From: Lepidonotus clava
Lineage: Eukaryota > Annelida > Polychaeta > Phyllodocida > Polynoidae
Direction of reading: 5' to 3'
NCBI GenBank assembly: GCA_936440205.1
Contig: OW387150.1
Span: 37,258,295 to 37,322,294 of the forward strand
Length of the DNA: 64,000 bases
The notes beneath the pieces were generated by a model that ran no database searches, was not told the origin of the DNA, and saw only the letters and a program-made list of their open reading frames with translations. The position numbers were made by a program, and so were the translations under genes. This document shows, in pieces, positions 1-11,980 of the stretch (positions are counted from its first letter, which is position 1; each line of letters opens with the position of its first letter).

Positions 1-72
1 GGGTTGCCACAGACCATAGACATCAAAATTCCCTGACCATTCCCTGATCAATTACATTTTTCCCTGACAAAT
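1..72 (-). mobile_element. hAT-like MITE fragment (TTCCCTGAC repeat)
   Basis: Contains spaced TTCCCTGA/ATTCCCTGAC motifs, the reverse complement of the CAGGGAA-rich repeat seen several times in the UBXN4 introns (for example 1,518-1,824). It is cut by the window edge. The family assignment rests on the CAGGGT ends of the complete relatives. Confidence 0.4.
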
Positions 73-148
73 AAAATAAGAAAACTTTCATTGACTGGCC
101 TTGAACCACCCCTTGTTAAATTGTTGACATGTATTATTTCTCTTGAAG

Positions 149-257
149 ATCTTACGGGATCCGGCGTAGGCAGGAGGGCAACATTCATAGACTCTCTGCT
201 GAGAACGATGATGAAGACCGGACGACATGGAATGGAAACTCGACCCAACAAATGTAG
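149..257 (+). CDS. UBXN4: UBXN4 copy A, terminal coding exon
   Basis: A splice acceptor at 147-148 opens an exon whose first base completes a split codon. It then reads SYGIRRRQEGNIHR, an acidic stretch, and TWNGNSTQQM before TAG at 255-257. From memory, the human UBXN4 C-terminus ends in the same NGNSTQQM tail, which is what identifies the family. Only this last exon of copy A is in the window; the rest would lie to the left. It differs from copies B and D at several residues (for example AEND in place of SEDD), so it is the most diverged copy, yet its frame is open. Homology to the gene's 3' flank continues to about 504 and then jumps into intron sequence of the next copy, a duplication junction. 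Confidence 0.8.
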
Positions 258-1517
258 ATTTGTTATCCACAGCCAACCGCTTCATACTATTGCTATGTTT
301 CCATGTGTCTAAATCCCCATACCCAATAGACAATGAACCGAGGGCCAACAGCTGATGGTCTGAGTGCAGAGTCGGCTGATGGCAGTCAGTGATCAGCTTC
401 AAATATTAAACATACTTAATATGGATCGGTGTGGCCATTGGTATGGGTGTTGGCCGACTCTGACCATACAAGGCATACTCACACACAATTGGGCTATAAA
501 TCAGGGACAACAGTAGGCAATCTGTCCTCATTTGCCAAGAGTGATTTTGTTGACATGCTCACTAATTGTTGAACATCATGGGGGGCGGGGGTGAATCAGT
601 ATAAATATTTAGTGTGTGGTTAGAAACAGATATTTTGCGAAAATTTGACCTGAACATGTATTTTGTTTCAGTCAAGATGGTTTTACTCAAAGCAGTCCAA
701 ACGACAAGTCTCTCTATACTTTACACTTTTTCTTAAATTTCTTCTTTTTTTTTTTAGTGCACATCTTGCCAAGTCCTTTATAAAATACTTTACACTTCAT
801 GCTACCCATAATCTAGTGAACTCCTTCTTTGTATTATTTTTGTAAAGGTCAGAGTCAGACAGAAAGCGTGTAGGTGCAGATAGGGGCGAAGCCGAGGCTA
901 AGCGGGCGAAATGGTCAGGGCACTTTGACTATCATACAGAGTAGAGTTCTCTATGAATATCAGAGACAGCAACATGGCTCTATACTGAGCCAAAGCTGTG
1001 GTAGCTCTTCCTAATAAAGTGGTAGATTTAGATTTGGTCGTTTAGATACAGTCATTGTTCACCATGGTATGAGTTTGGTGAAATTTGAGATTTTATGAAC
1101 ATTGATCTTTAGATAGTTTTTGTTTTTTCTTTCTTTGTAACGATTCTTTTATGAAACACCATAAGTTTGTCTTTTTTTTCCATCCAAAATCACATCGTGA
1201 AGAAAACAAATTAGTGTACGGGCTTAATCTTAGAAGCATCAATATCTGAAATTTTTAAAATGAAACACTCAACCCTAGGATCTACATTTCAGTACGTTAA
1301 GTTGATATGTATCAAACTTATCTTAAACTAAACAACCAAATTTCCTGTGTTGCATATCCTGTTGTTCGTTGCTTTGTAGGGAGACCGCCCGACTCCAATT
1401 CCGACTCCCAGACGGCAGCGCAGTCACCAACCAGTTTCCATCATCGGACACGCTCAGCACCGCCCGAGACTTCATCAAACAGGTACGACAAAATAACTCT
1501 GAGTAGTATGTTCAGGT

Positions 1518-1824
1518 CAGGGTCAGAACAGCACAGGGAAAACGGGGAAAGTGGCAAAAATAATTCCCTGACAGGGAAACACAGGGAATTTGCTAATTTT
1601 GCAAAAGCACAGGGAATTTTGTTTGACCAAGATTTTCCTATTTGTAAGATTCAGGAGATTTTACTTTAATTTTTGTCCCAGATACATCATACATCTTTGA
1701 TGACATTTTTAAACCTGAACGCGTTGGGTCAAGAACAGTTCATTATGACCATGAAAGGGAAAATTTACCATGGGACAGGAAAAAACTCAGGGAATTTGAT
1801 GGTCAATTTTGAGTAGAAACCCTG
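1518..1824 (+). mobile_element. hAT-like MITE with CAGGGAA sub-repeats
   Basis: Starts CAGGGT and ends ACCCTG. Inside are repeated CACAGGGAAT motifs and a block reading TTTGACCAAGATTTTCC. Related sequence recurs in the same intron of copies C and D, around 23,551-23,832 and at 29,990-30,100. CAGGG termini suggest the hAT superfamily; an 8-bp target duplication could not be recognised here. Confidence 0.5.
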
Positions 1825-3971
1825 TAAACTGTTTACAGGCCGGACCATTACAGCTCTGTCTGGTGTCAAGTCCACTGGCCTGCCTTCTATAGGTACAGGG
1901 AAGTTCTCTTGTTGTTGGTGTTTGTACCCAAATAACCTGGGTGTTATTGTGTCCATACATTTGTTTAATAGAAATCTAGTCTATAAGCCTCATCCGAATT
2001 TGCTGCATCATAAACTACCAGTCCTACTTTTTTGCTTACTTCAAAATATCAGAAATCTTAGTTTTAGAACTTGTATGTTGTTTTCTGTATCAAGGTTATA
2101 CATATCTAGCGTGTTTTAAATATTGGAAATAATAGTGAAATATCACATCTACCTTCTTAGAAAAATTGTCACTGTTAGACTATAAGAAGCACTGCGAGGC
2201 ATCTGAGGGTGGCCGTACAACCCAAAGGGATATTGCCACATACCGAAGACACACCCAAGGTTTGTATGATCCCCATGGGTCGTATGGCCACAAAAGAATG
2301 ACCCCATAGGTGCTCCTTTATTTTATCACCCAAACAAAATGACAAATATGTTAAAGTTCCTGGAATTAAGGAGTTCACAGTGACAGTATGTGGGGCCTGG
2401 CGATCGACCCGTGCCCAATATGCGTCGCCCATCGTCTGTGAGGGTGACAAAAATAATTATAAGCTTCATCCAGACTTTGGGTATACCAGCTTGAATCAAG
2501 TCCTAATTATAGTCTGTGACTTAAAAAACCAGGATTTTTACCCTACTATTTCTAAAATGATGTCCTTTCACATGTTAAAGTCTACACACTAAACTTTCTT
2601 CAGGAAATAGGCTGTTACAAGCCAGAATCAGCAAAATGGGCTGTTACAAGCCAGTCCATTTAGTTGCTGATTTGTTAAACAGCTTTTTAAAGGACCTGTG
2701 GGAACCAGCAAATTAGGTCATGACACCATTATTTAGTTTCCCTCTCATCCACTATATGTTTTTTATAATGTAAGGGTTAGCAACCCCTTCCAAACACCTA
2801 TTTTGTGGGCTTGAATAGTGGAGGTACTTGTGTAACAAACAAACTAGACTAACACCAGACCTTTGTGTATTTCAGCGCGTGTCCTTTGGTTCGTTCAGCC
2901 TGTCTACCACATACCCAAAGCATGTCTTCATGGAGGCCGAAATGTCACAAACACTGCTCGATCTAAACCTCACCCCATCAGCTGTCATCATCGTTCTACC
3001 TGTAAGTGACCGAAATAGTTGTATTCTGCTAGCAGATTTTATTTGCAATATCAGAAATAGCGTGTAAGAATATGGGCTGATTATATACATGTTTTTGTAA
3101 GGCAGTGGACCAGGTGGAAAAATAAAAGCACAAAGATAATTCTAAAGATCTGATCCTCACCGCATTCACAAGTACGTAAAGATCTGATTAAAAAAAATTA
3201 ATTAAAAAAAATTTAAAAATAATATTTTTGTAATTGTAACCATTAAGAAAAGCATAATGACTCCTTCAATATAAATTTCTTTTTGTATTTCATATTTGGA
3301 GAGGCTCTTGCATCATCTACACAATGTCTATAGAATTGTATCATTGCAAATTTGAATTTCTGTTGATTTTAAAAATTGACTTTCATTGTCTTTCAGGCAT
3401 CAGGCCCTCTGCAGTCGAGCAGAGGTTCAGATGGCGGAGGTTTGCTGATGATGCTCTTTGCACCATTCATGGCCCTTTGGGGGTTCATCTGCAACTTCCT
3501 CTTTGGCCAGCCGCAGAACCCCAGAGGGTTGCATAATCCAACAACCCCCCGTACCCTCATCACAGGCCGCTGCCTCTGCCCCATCCCCTGACCAGTCACA
3601 GTCTTCAGACAGACCACGGCCAGGAACCAGTAGTGGACCGCCAAATTCGTAAGCAGATATATCATTTGTCATTCTATTTCTGGATTTCCTGATTTTTTGA
3701 CTATACAATATCATAAGAGTACAATTAACATTTCTCTACACAAATTTGTGTTTGAAATTATTCCAAGCCAGTTCTGAGCCATTTAAGGCAGTTTTCTAGT
3801 GCATATGCCATATTTCCTCCCTTTTTGTTTCTAAACTGAAAATCCTGAAATCTGGTTCCTACTGTTCCAGATTTCTCATTATTCCTAAATGGTACCAGAA
3901 GCTGTAACCCGAACTATTATAATTTGCAAAATTGGAATTTTTCCTTATTGCACTGGGGACTTGTACTCTTC

Positions 3972-4268
3972 CAGGGTGCCCATGCAGGTATTTCAAGGTC
4001 TTAAGAGTTTGTTCTTTGGTTTGCCATTTATTAGGCTATTAGAAAGGTCTTATTTTAAGTCCTGAGGTCTTAGAAAGGTATTATTTTTGGTCAATATAAA
4101 CATATTACAAGATGTCATTTCTATGTTTAACTCATTTTGGCAGAATGTATAAAAGTTTTAAAATGTCAAAAAAGTTCTTAGAAATGTCTTGAAAAGGTCT
4201 TAATTTTTGTACCTGACAAGGTACTTTAAACATCTCATTTTGATTTCTGAAAAAAAGTGGGCACCCTG
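3972..4268 (+). mobile_element. hAT-like MITE, CAGGGTGCCCA inverted termini
   Basis: Begins CAGGGTGCCCA and ends TGGGCACCCTG, an 11-bp near-perfect terminal inverted repeat. The interior has spaced AAGGTCTTA motifs. It sits in the last UBXN4 intron of copy B. The same insertion is present in copy D (26,179-26,476), so it predates the B/D duplication. Confidence 0.65.
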
Positions 4269-6392
4269 CTCCTCAAAACCTATATATATATATATTCACA
4301 GAAATTCAGCATACTCCCTGATTAAAGGTATTTTGGTATGTTTAACAGCATCATAATATCTCGTTTTGTGTAGTCAATCTGTTCTACTTTGCACTTTGGT
4401 CAGATTATATTCTACAGTACAGTATAAACATTTTGTGTTCTTGTATACCATTACATTTTGTTAACCAATACTATCTACATACTGTTGTAAGATATACCAT
4501 GTTTATACTTTTTATGTTTATTTCTCCCTTTTTTGCTCATCAAATTTGTCGCATAAAAAACACCATCCCATGTTGCTACATATATCTGTGCATATCTTAT
4601 GGTCTTGTTTTATTGTTGACGTGTATCATTTCTCTCCAAGATCTTACGGGATCCGACGTAGGCAGGAGGGCAACATTCATCAACTCTCCTCTGAGGACGA
4701 TGATGAAGACCGGACAACATGGAATGGGAACTCAACCCAACAAATGTAGATTTGTTATCCATAGCCAACTGCTTCATACTATTGCTATGTATCCATGTGT
4801 CTAAATCCCCATACCCACTAGAGGAGAGGCCGAGGGCCAAGACCTGAGTGCAGAGTCGGTGTGGCTGTCGGCCGACTCTGACTGTACAAGGCACTCACAT
4901 ACAAGTGGCCTTTAAATTGGTGTTAAACTCAGTGGAAAAGCACCCCATTCCACCAATTTGTAGGCCATCTCTATGTTCATCAGCTACAGTTACGTGTCTA
5001 CCACTGAGTCTCACTTGTCTCAGCTATTCTCGCTCTGTCATCATTTCTTGACCGATCCACAATGACCTATGATAGACAAAGCTTGATGTATAGCAGATGC
5101 ATGGAAGTACAGCATGCCATTCCCACTTTCAAAGAAAACTGGGAACCCCTATCAACATGGGGTCAGTGTATTATCATCCACGTCAGATGGAAAGTACCCA
5201 CGCTGCATGTTTTACATCCATTAAGGATGTGGCCATCACACTGAACAGTGTTAGTAAAATAATTGTGTAACAAGCTACATTTACTCAATTGTGGTGGTAA
5301 ATTAGGTTTATTTATAATGTTAACAAATAATTATGGTGACAAAAAATCCTCTCCCACCCGAGGTTTCCCATAAAGAGATTTCAGTATGAGATGAGCATGT
5401 TTGAGGTTGTGGTAAATCCCTTCCCCCCATGCTATTGTGCGCTGAATATTGGTTAGGAAAATCAAGCAATCACTTTCTATGTAAATTGTAATCAAGAAAT
5501 TGAGGTACATAACTTAATATTGGAAGAAAATATCCAGAGACTATTCATTCTTGTTGTTTCACCTGTAATATATGTCTTCTGCTCTTGGGCTTGTTTTCTA
5601 AGTATGTCATTTATCTTATGCAAATTCTTTGAGGTGAAGCACTGGACTGTTATGGTCTCTGAAATATTGTGAATTTGTTTGCATTCTTTCCATATATTTA
5701 ATCTTGAAATTAGGACAGCTTTTTAAAAAAAAGCTTGTTTATGGTTGGCTGCCCAATCATCCCTTTGTTCTAATATACAATTGCCCCTCCTAACCTGTTT
5801 GCTGAAATTCTTAATAAGAAAAAGTTTAGCAGAAAAAACACATTCTTACGTCCCAGCTGGGCAATATTTTACCCAACCTTTTGTTAAGAAACAAAGAGTA
5901 TCCTAATATTGTTTTCATGAGAGAAAGTTACATATAAAGTGTAGCTTTGATATCATAAGATTTTCAAGTATGCTTTGCAGTTTTCATTTTACTAGATTTT
6001 CTAACTCTTAATAGCCATAATAATAATAATCAATATCCTTCTTTTGTCAATGATTTCTTCCACAACTTTACCAAGGCATACAACTCCATCATTTCACTCA
6101 GTCCTTCAATGTGCTACTGACCTACCAACACTGATTTTCAGGGCTCGTCAAGTGATTGAGGAAAAGAAACAGAAGAAAGCGGAGCAGGAAAAGGAGGAGG
6201 CAAAGCGTAAAGAGCGCGAGCGATGTGAGCTGGGGCAGAACCTGCATCACTTTCAGAAGATGAAGGCAGACATGGAGGCTGAAGAGATCAAACAGGCACA
6301 ACAAAAGGAGAAGTGTGAGGAGAAGGAGGCTCACGAGAGCGTCCAACGACAGATCACCCAGGACAAGTCAGTCATTTTCATTGTTTAATTTT

Positions 6393-6540
6393 CAGGGTGC
6401 CAACAGCACAGGGGAAACAGGGAAAACAGGGAAAATAAAAAAGGGAAATTCCTGACATGGAAAACAGAGGGAATTTGCAAAGTTTACCAGAACACAGGGA
6501 ATATCATTTGGCCAGGTCCTGAAATTCATGATTCTCAAGA
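6393..6540 (+). mobile_element. CAGGGAA repeat in copy C
   Basis: Starts CAGGGTGC and contains repeated ACAGGGAAAA and CACAGGGAATA blocks. The orthologous insertion in copy D begins at 21,841 at the same distance from the coiled-coil exon. The 3' end is not clear. Confidence 0.4.
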
Positions 6541-6602
6541 TATTAGCAATTTCAGAGTATTCAGTGAGAATAAATTTATCGTTCTTTTTCATCAGTTAAG
6601 CT

Positions 6603-6736
6603 AAATATGCCTTCAAGTTTAGTGACAAAAGTGAGCAATCTGTCTTCATTTGCCAAGACTGATTTTGTGAAATATGCCTTCAAGTTTAGTGACAACAGTG
6701 AGCAATCTGTCTTCATTTGCCAAGACTGATTTTGTG
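6603..6736 (+). repeat. 67-bp tandem duplication
   Basis: Two adjacent 67-bp units, both starting AAATATGCCTTCAAG and differing at about one base. Copy D has a single unit (around 22,048), so this is a duplication private to copy C. Confidence 0.85.
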
Positions 6737-7681
6737 ACATTCTTACTAATTGTTGAACATCATGGGTGGGGGGGGGAAATCAGTATAGATATTTAGTGTG
6801 TGGCTAGAAACATAGATATTTTGCGAAACTTTGACCTGAACATGTATTTTGTTCCAGTCAGGATGGTTTTTCTCAAAGCAGTCCAACTGGCAAGTCTCTC
6901 AATACTTTACACTTTTTCTTAAATTTTTTTTAGTGCACATCTTGCCAAGTCCTTCATAAAATACTTAACACTTCATGCTTCCTATAATCTTGTAAATTCC
7001 TTCCTTGTATTATTTTTGTAAAGGTCAGACTCAGACAGAAAACGCATAAATGCAGATAGGGGCAAGTCGATGTTAAGCAGGCAAAATGGTCATGGCGCTT
7101 TGACTATCATTCAGAGTATAGTCCTCTATGAAGATAAGTTACAGCAACATGGCTCTATACTGAGCCATAGTTGTGGTAGCTCTTTCTAAGTTCTAAGGTG
7201 GTATATTAAGATTTGATCGTTCAGATACAGTGAATGTAAACCATGGTATGAGTTTCGTGAAATTTGAGATTTTCGTATCTTTAGATTGTTTTTTGTTTTT
7301 CTTCCTCTGTAACAATTCTTTTATTAAAAACCATAAGTCTTTTTTTTAACCAAGCTCAAATCCTAAAGAAACCAAGTATGGACCAGTTAAAACTTAAAAG
7401 TGTCAATATCTGAAAACTGGTATAATGAAAAACTTAACCATAGAATCTACATTTCAGTATGTTAAATAAAAATGTATCAAACGTATCTTAAACTAAACAA
7501 CCAACTGTTTTTGCATCTCCTCTTGTTTGTTGCTTTGTAGGGAGACAGCCCGACTCAAGTTCCGACTCCCAGATGGCAGCACAGTCCCTAACCAGTTCCC
7601 ATCATCTGACACGCTCAGCACCGCCCGAGACTTCATCAAACAGGTAAGACAAATAGATAACTATGAGTAGCATGTACAGGT

Positions 7682-8233
7682 CAGGGTCAGAACAGTACAG
7701 GGAAAACACTGGGAATTTGCAAATTTTGCCAAAACACAGGGAAGATGCAGGGAATTTCATTTGGCTAGGTTCTGAAATTCCTAGTTTTCAAAATATAAAG
7801 GGATTTCACTTTTTGTTGTCAGTTATCCAATTTTTTTCTCCATGCAGCGGCTTTTAAATTTCCTGGATATGACACAGGCAAAAATTTGCACAGGACAGAA
7901 ATCTCAGGGAAAACACAGGGAATTTGAAAATGGAATTGGCATTATGACCCTGACAGGTTTTTATTCTTACTCCCGGCATGTGATTCATGTCACAAAGCCA
8001 GTCAAATCACATAAAACCAGGATCACCACTGCACAGGGAAAATGGGAAAAAAGATGACCTGTCAACGAAAACACAGGGAATATGGTAATCTTTTCAAAAA
8101 GACAGGGAAACTACAGGGAATTTTGTTTGACCAAGATTTTCCTATTTGTAAAATTCATGAGATTTCACTTTTCTTCGAACAATATTTCTGAATTTTTCCA
8201 GACATGTCGCACATCTTTAATGACATTTTTAAA
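7682..8233 (+). mobile_element. compound CAGGGAA (hAT-like) repeat in copy C
   Basis: Begins CAGGGTCAGAACAG just after the first UBX exon and has several CACAGGGAA blocks with a second block set at 8,030-8,140. It matches 22,800-23,125 plus 23,551-23,700 of copy D. Copy D has an extra MITE between those blocks (23,170-23,530); copy C is the empty site. Confidence 0.45.
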
Positions 8234-9930
8234 GAGATCAAGGGGCCATTGAAATTTATATTTTTCTAAAATGCAATCTAACACTTTAGATATAATGCTA
8301 ACTTAGCAGGTGAAAAAAAAAAGTCATTGTCAGGGGGTCTGCCCAGACTTAAGGTCTGGCTACGTGATTCAAGATTACGGTGTTCTTTACCCTTTTCGCT
8401 GTTGCGGAAAATTTTTTATGGTGAGACCCTAATAGATTTTTTTGAAAAAGAAAAAAAAAGCTATTATGTGTTTAACTTTTGATCTAGAAAATATAATCAA
8501 TTTAGTTTGGACTGAAAATATAATCAAGTCATGTTTTTCCAAATGGGTTATAATTTTTGACAAAATCTGTAACATGTTGTCATTTCTATATTAATCAAAC
8601 TTCATCTAATATTAGGTAATATGCTGGAAAAAAATATTCCATTAACATTTGAAATAGAATATTTTTCAAATCATATGGAATGTTTAGAGGGTTTAACTGA
8701 ATCCTACACAAAGAGTTGGTTAAAGACATTTTCATCCTTATTTTATCTACCCATATCTCCCTTACTATTAGCCTTAGAGCTTAAGCTATAATCCCCTTGC
8801 AGCATCCTTTCTGTGTGTTTGGTCATATGTATAATATGTACAATGATTGCCACTAAAAGTTGGGATGATATACACTGACCACTTTTTGATACTATTTATA
8901 AAGTAATTTAAATATTTATTGAATGATTCAACCTTGAGGAAATCCGTTTACCTTGGGGATTTTTGTTGATTTTTTAAAATCTACTTTAGTACTTTTTTTA
9001 ATGAGAGTATGAATTGATAGATAGACCAGAGGCTTGTGTAAATTTTCACTTTTTTGAATGAATGCCCCCTACCAAGAAAAATCCTGTTCTATGGAATGTT
9101 ATGAGTAAGACAAGTTTTGGTGGCATTTTTTCTTTTGATCTTGAAGATGATTTCAAAGTCATCAAAGAAAAAATGTATAAACTTACTTTAAAAATTAGTT
9201 TCAAGAAGGTCTTTGGAAAAAAATAGAAAATAAGATGAGCTTTGTATGACCTTGAGCATGCACTAATATTATACAAAAGAACAGCCATATAAGAAAGTTC
9301 AAAAGGTCATTCAAAGGTTGACTCTCCATTGGCCTTGTATTTTACATAGTAGTTAGGCAGCTAATGTCTCAAATAAAACATTCACAAACATGTTATGTAC
9401 ATGTTAAGCATTGTAGCTAGTAGTAAAGAGTATATTCTTAAGTAAAAGATTGGGGTAGATACCAAACTTAAATTTGACCTTGAAGGTCACTTTCAAGGTC
9501 ACAAAGGTCAAGAATATTTCATTTCAAATTTTTATTCTAATTTCAATTGCCTTTCAGGAAAACTAATATATATGACATTGTGATTGACCAGTCTTCATCT
9601 ACATGCACTTCAACTTTCAATATAAACATAAATGAACAGGAAATCTGAATTGTATTTCCTGAGGCCTCAGTTCAGCTCAGAATGTATAAGCTAATGTCTC
9701 CAGTCATCAGCCATTCTCACAATGAAATATTTCATATTAATGCAAATCACAAATTCAGAGTATTGAATGCAGAAAGAACCCATGGTGGATATCCTTCAAA
9801 GTTCTGACCTTTACGTTCAATTCAAGGTCATAAAATTCAAATTCATTTTTCTCTCTTAATTTTGAATTTATTATGTCAGGTTTCAGAAACAACATTGTTT
9901 ATTGGGTTTCATTGAACTGTTTGCTGTCTG
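8234..9930. other. Spacer between copies C and D, no gene seen
   Basis: AT-rich sequence after UBXN4 homology ends. Open frames are short, lack splice context and resemble no protein I know. A stretch with repeated CAAGGTCA motifs lies around 9,480-9,840. Confidence 0.5.
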
Positions 9931-10326
9931 TGGCCCGTCGCATAACCAAACTCTCGCAAGAGGGAGCGATTAAGGATGGATTAGTTTTTTTCTCGCTGTT
10001 TTTTTCTCTCCTTGTTTTTGGAATGTGCCAATTGTCCCTGTTGCGATGGTTTTGCACACACTTTGAAGTTAATTTAATTGTTTGATAAATACATTTCCAC
10101 CGCTTACCTCCTATATATTTTATAAGATGAGGGACACTGCTATTATTTGCTGAAAACAAAATATTAAAATTAACACCCCAAAATGTCCCCACGGGACATG
10201 AAAGAAAAGGGGTGGTCAAACCATCCCTGTAAGGATGAAAGGTGGATTCGCTCCCTGTTGAATAGGGAGAGGTCTTTTGAAATGTGCCAATGTTCGCTAC
10301 AGCGAGACCCGTTATGCGACGGGGCA
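9931..10326 (+). mobile_element. MITE, TGGCCCGTCGCATAAC termini, CTG target duplication
   Basis: The left end reads TGGCCCGTCGCATAAC and the right end is its near-perfect inverse (GTTATGCGACGGGGCA). CTG flanks both sides (9,928-9,930 and 10,327-10,329), giving a 3-bp target duplication. No transposase is visible in the 396 bp. The TGGCCCGT start and CTG duplication link it to the elements at 11,082 and 43,072. Confidence 0.8.
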
Positions 10327-10639
10327 CTGGAGACATTTTAAATTGCTATTTAAACATGCATGTTTGCATAGTAATGCCTGATGTAAAGTACCGTTTTTCT
10401 CAGTTTAACTTAAAATTGGAAATACTTTGTTAACAAGTGATGAGCAGTTGACTGAAAAACTATTATAGTTCTATGGCACTTGCATGATAAACCCAAAAGT
10501 CACTGCATACTTTAAAACAAATTTCAAGGTTATTGATAGGTGTGCTACATTGTTATAAAGCAAAATAAAAAGATTACAATTTTCCTTTTGTTAAAACCAT
10601 GGTGGTTTTGCCTTCACTACAAATGATAAGGATTAGTAA

Positions 10640-11980
10640 AAAACAATATTTTCAAAATGTGGGTGACCTGCTATTAAATGTAGGATTAATGGCTTCAAAT
10701 TATCACCAAGGTGGATAACCTCATTGAGGATCATGTCACTAATGATGGAGAAGTCAACAGACATAACAGATTTAACCATAGAGACTTTATTGTCTGCCTT
10801 GATCTTGTATGGCATTATGTCAGCAATTACAAGGATAACATTACCCTAATGATATCATCTAAGATAACATCATGAATGGATGATGTTGATGAGAATCACA
10901 TAACCAACATTAAAGATTTTCCCTATTATGTCACAAAGAATTAAGTGACCAAGGTATTATTGGCCTAAAAACACTGAACATAGCCTCATTGAATATGATG
11001 TCGTGATACATAACCTCATTGAATATGATGTCACGAGCAATGACATCACCAAAACTAATGTAACTAGCTGTAACTCCACTGTGGCCCGTTGCACAATGGG
11101 TTTCGTAACAACGAAAATATTGTAAACAACGAAAGAGTTCATTGTTGCTTAATAAATTATTTGCAGTTATTTTCGTAACAAAGATAGAAGTGGACCGGGA
11201 CATGATTGACTTTTAATAAAGACAGAATTGCAAGTTTTTTCGTAACAAAGATATCTTTATGACAACAAAGATAACAATATCTTTATAAAGATAACTTTGT
11301 AGTCTGGGGGTAGCAGTCATGTTTCGTTGGTGCCATCATTGCGAATGACAACTGACAGCTTGTTGTCTTCGCTTGATGTAAATAAAGACTTCCCACCTAT
11401 TTTTTAATGGTTTTGTATTTGAAATGGTCGTTAATTTGAAGTTTGTTTGTTTTTCATAACAAAGATATCTTTGTAAAGATATCTTTGCAAAGATATCTTT
11501 GTTCATTGTGCAACGACTTTTGTTCGCTGTTATGTAGAGTGGTTTTCGTAACAAAGAAACATTTCGCTGTTAAGCATTTGTTCGTTGTACTTTCATTGTT
11601 TTATCTTAACAATGAAATTCTATTGTGCAACGGGCCGCTGAGAGCAGCATTACCAAGGATGATGTCAACCGACATAACATAACTAGGAATTACATCACCA
11701 AGGATGACATAATCGGGAGTTCATCACTGAGTATGATGTCACTGAGGTTGACTTGAAATAGTAAAGAAATCAGAATTATGCCATTCTGGATGACTATGCA
11801 GAGAGGTCCAAATGTGTCCATGTCTGATGATATCACCTATAATGACATCGATGGCAAGGCAATACTGAGCATAACAAAACTGAGGATGACATCAATGATG
11901 ATCACATCGTAGGCATGATGTCACCAAGGATGATGTATACAATGCCATAGAGGATGTCATGGATGAAGACCATTAAGGAA
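10640..11980. repeat. Degenerate GATGATGTCAC / CCTCATTGAATATGATG repeat field
   Basis: Variants of ACCAAGGATGATGTCA and CCTCATTGAATATGATGTC recur irregularly, including two near-identical copies of about 30 bp at 10,980-11,040. It looks like a decayed minisatellite split by the MITE at 11,082-11,637. No open frame spans it. Confidence 0.5.
11082..11637 (+). mobile_element. MITE, TGGCCCGTTGCACAAT termini, CTG target duplication
   Basis: The left end is TGGCCCGTTGCACAAT and the right end the inverse, ATTGTGCAACGGGCCG. CTG repeats at 11,079-11,081 and 11,638-11,640 are a 3-bp target duplication. The interior has many AAAGATATCTTT palindromes and TTTCGTAACAA motifs. Non-autonomous, 556 bp, same family as 43,072-43,713 and 43,293-43,589. 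Confidence 0.82.

Larger units (their letters stand above)
505..5690 (+). pseudogene. UBXN4: UBXN4 copy B, 3'-partial, frameshifted
   Basis: Begins inside the intron between the coiled-coil and UBX exons and runs to about 940 bp past the stop. Exons are 1,380-1,482 (UBX start, ETARLQFRLPDG), 2,876-3,001 (UBX end, SFGSFSLSTTYPKHVF), 3,397-3,648 (hydrophobic ER hairpin, then Pro/Ser linker) and 4,641-4,749 (acidic tail, NGNSTQQM, TAG). No N-terminal or coiled-coil exon belongs to it. The 3,397 exon carries one extra C in the C-run near 3,543-3,548 relative to copy D. This shifts the frame and leads to TGA at about 3,589, so the acidic tail cannot be translated in phase. The donor after the first UBX exon is gtacga rather than gtaaga. 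Most likely a duplicated pseudogene, though it could contribute a 3' exon to an upstream transcript. Confidence 0.75.
5690..8233 (+). pseudogene. UBXN4: UBXN4 copy C, internal partial copy
   Basis: Directly follows copy B at a junction where 3'-flank homology (to 28,237 in copy D) switches to intron homology (21,258 in copy D). Exons seen: 6,142-6,366, a Lys/Glu-rich coiled coil of about 75 codons ending VQRQITQDK, and 7,541-7,643, first half of the UBX domain (ETARLKFRLPDG). Phases fit: the coil exon ends AA, and the UBX exon starts with G to make AAG (Lys). Both exons are open and splice sites look good, but no later UBX, membrane or stop exon follows before homology ends near 8,233. It keeps 39 coiled-coil codons that copy D has lost, so it may be closer to the ancestral exon. 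Confidence 0.72.

Noticed and set aside
845-960. Possible extra UBXN4 exon reading SESDRKRVGADRGEAEAKRA in copy B, similar in copy C (7,021-7,110)
   Set aside because: Copy D lacks most of it, and the coil exon already joins the UBX exon in phase. The donor is unclear. Kept only as a weak possibility.
9046-9288. 80-codon minus strand frame
   Set aside because: Low-complexity AT-rich translation (F, K, S, L) without splice sites or homology.
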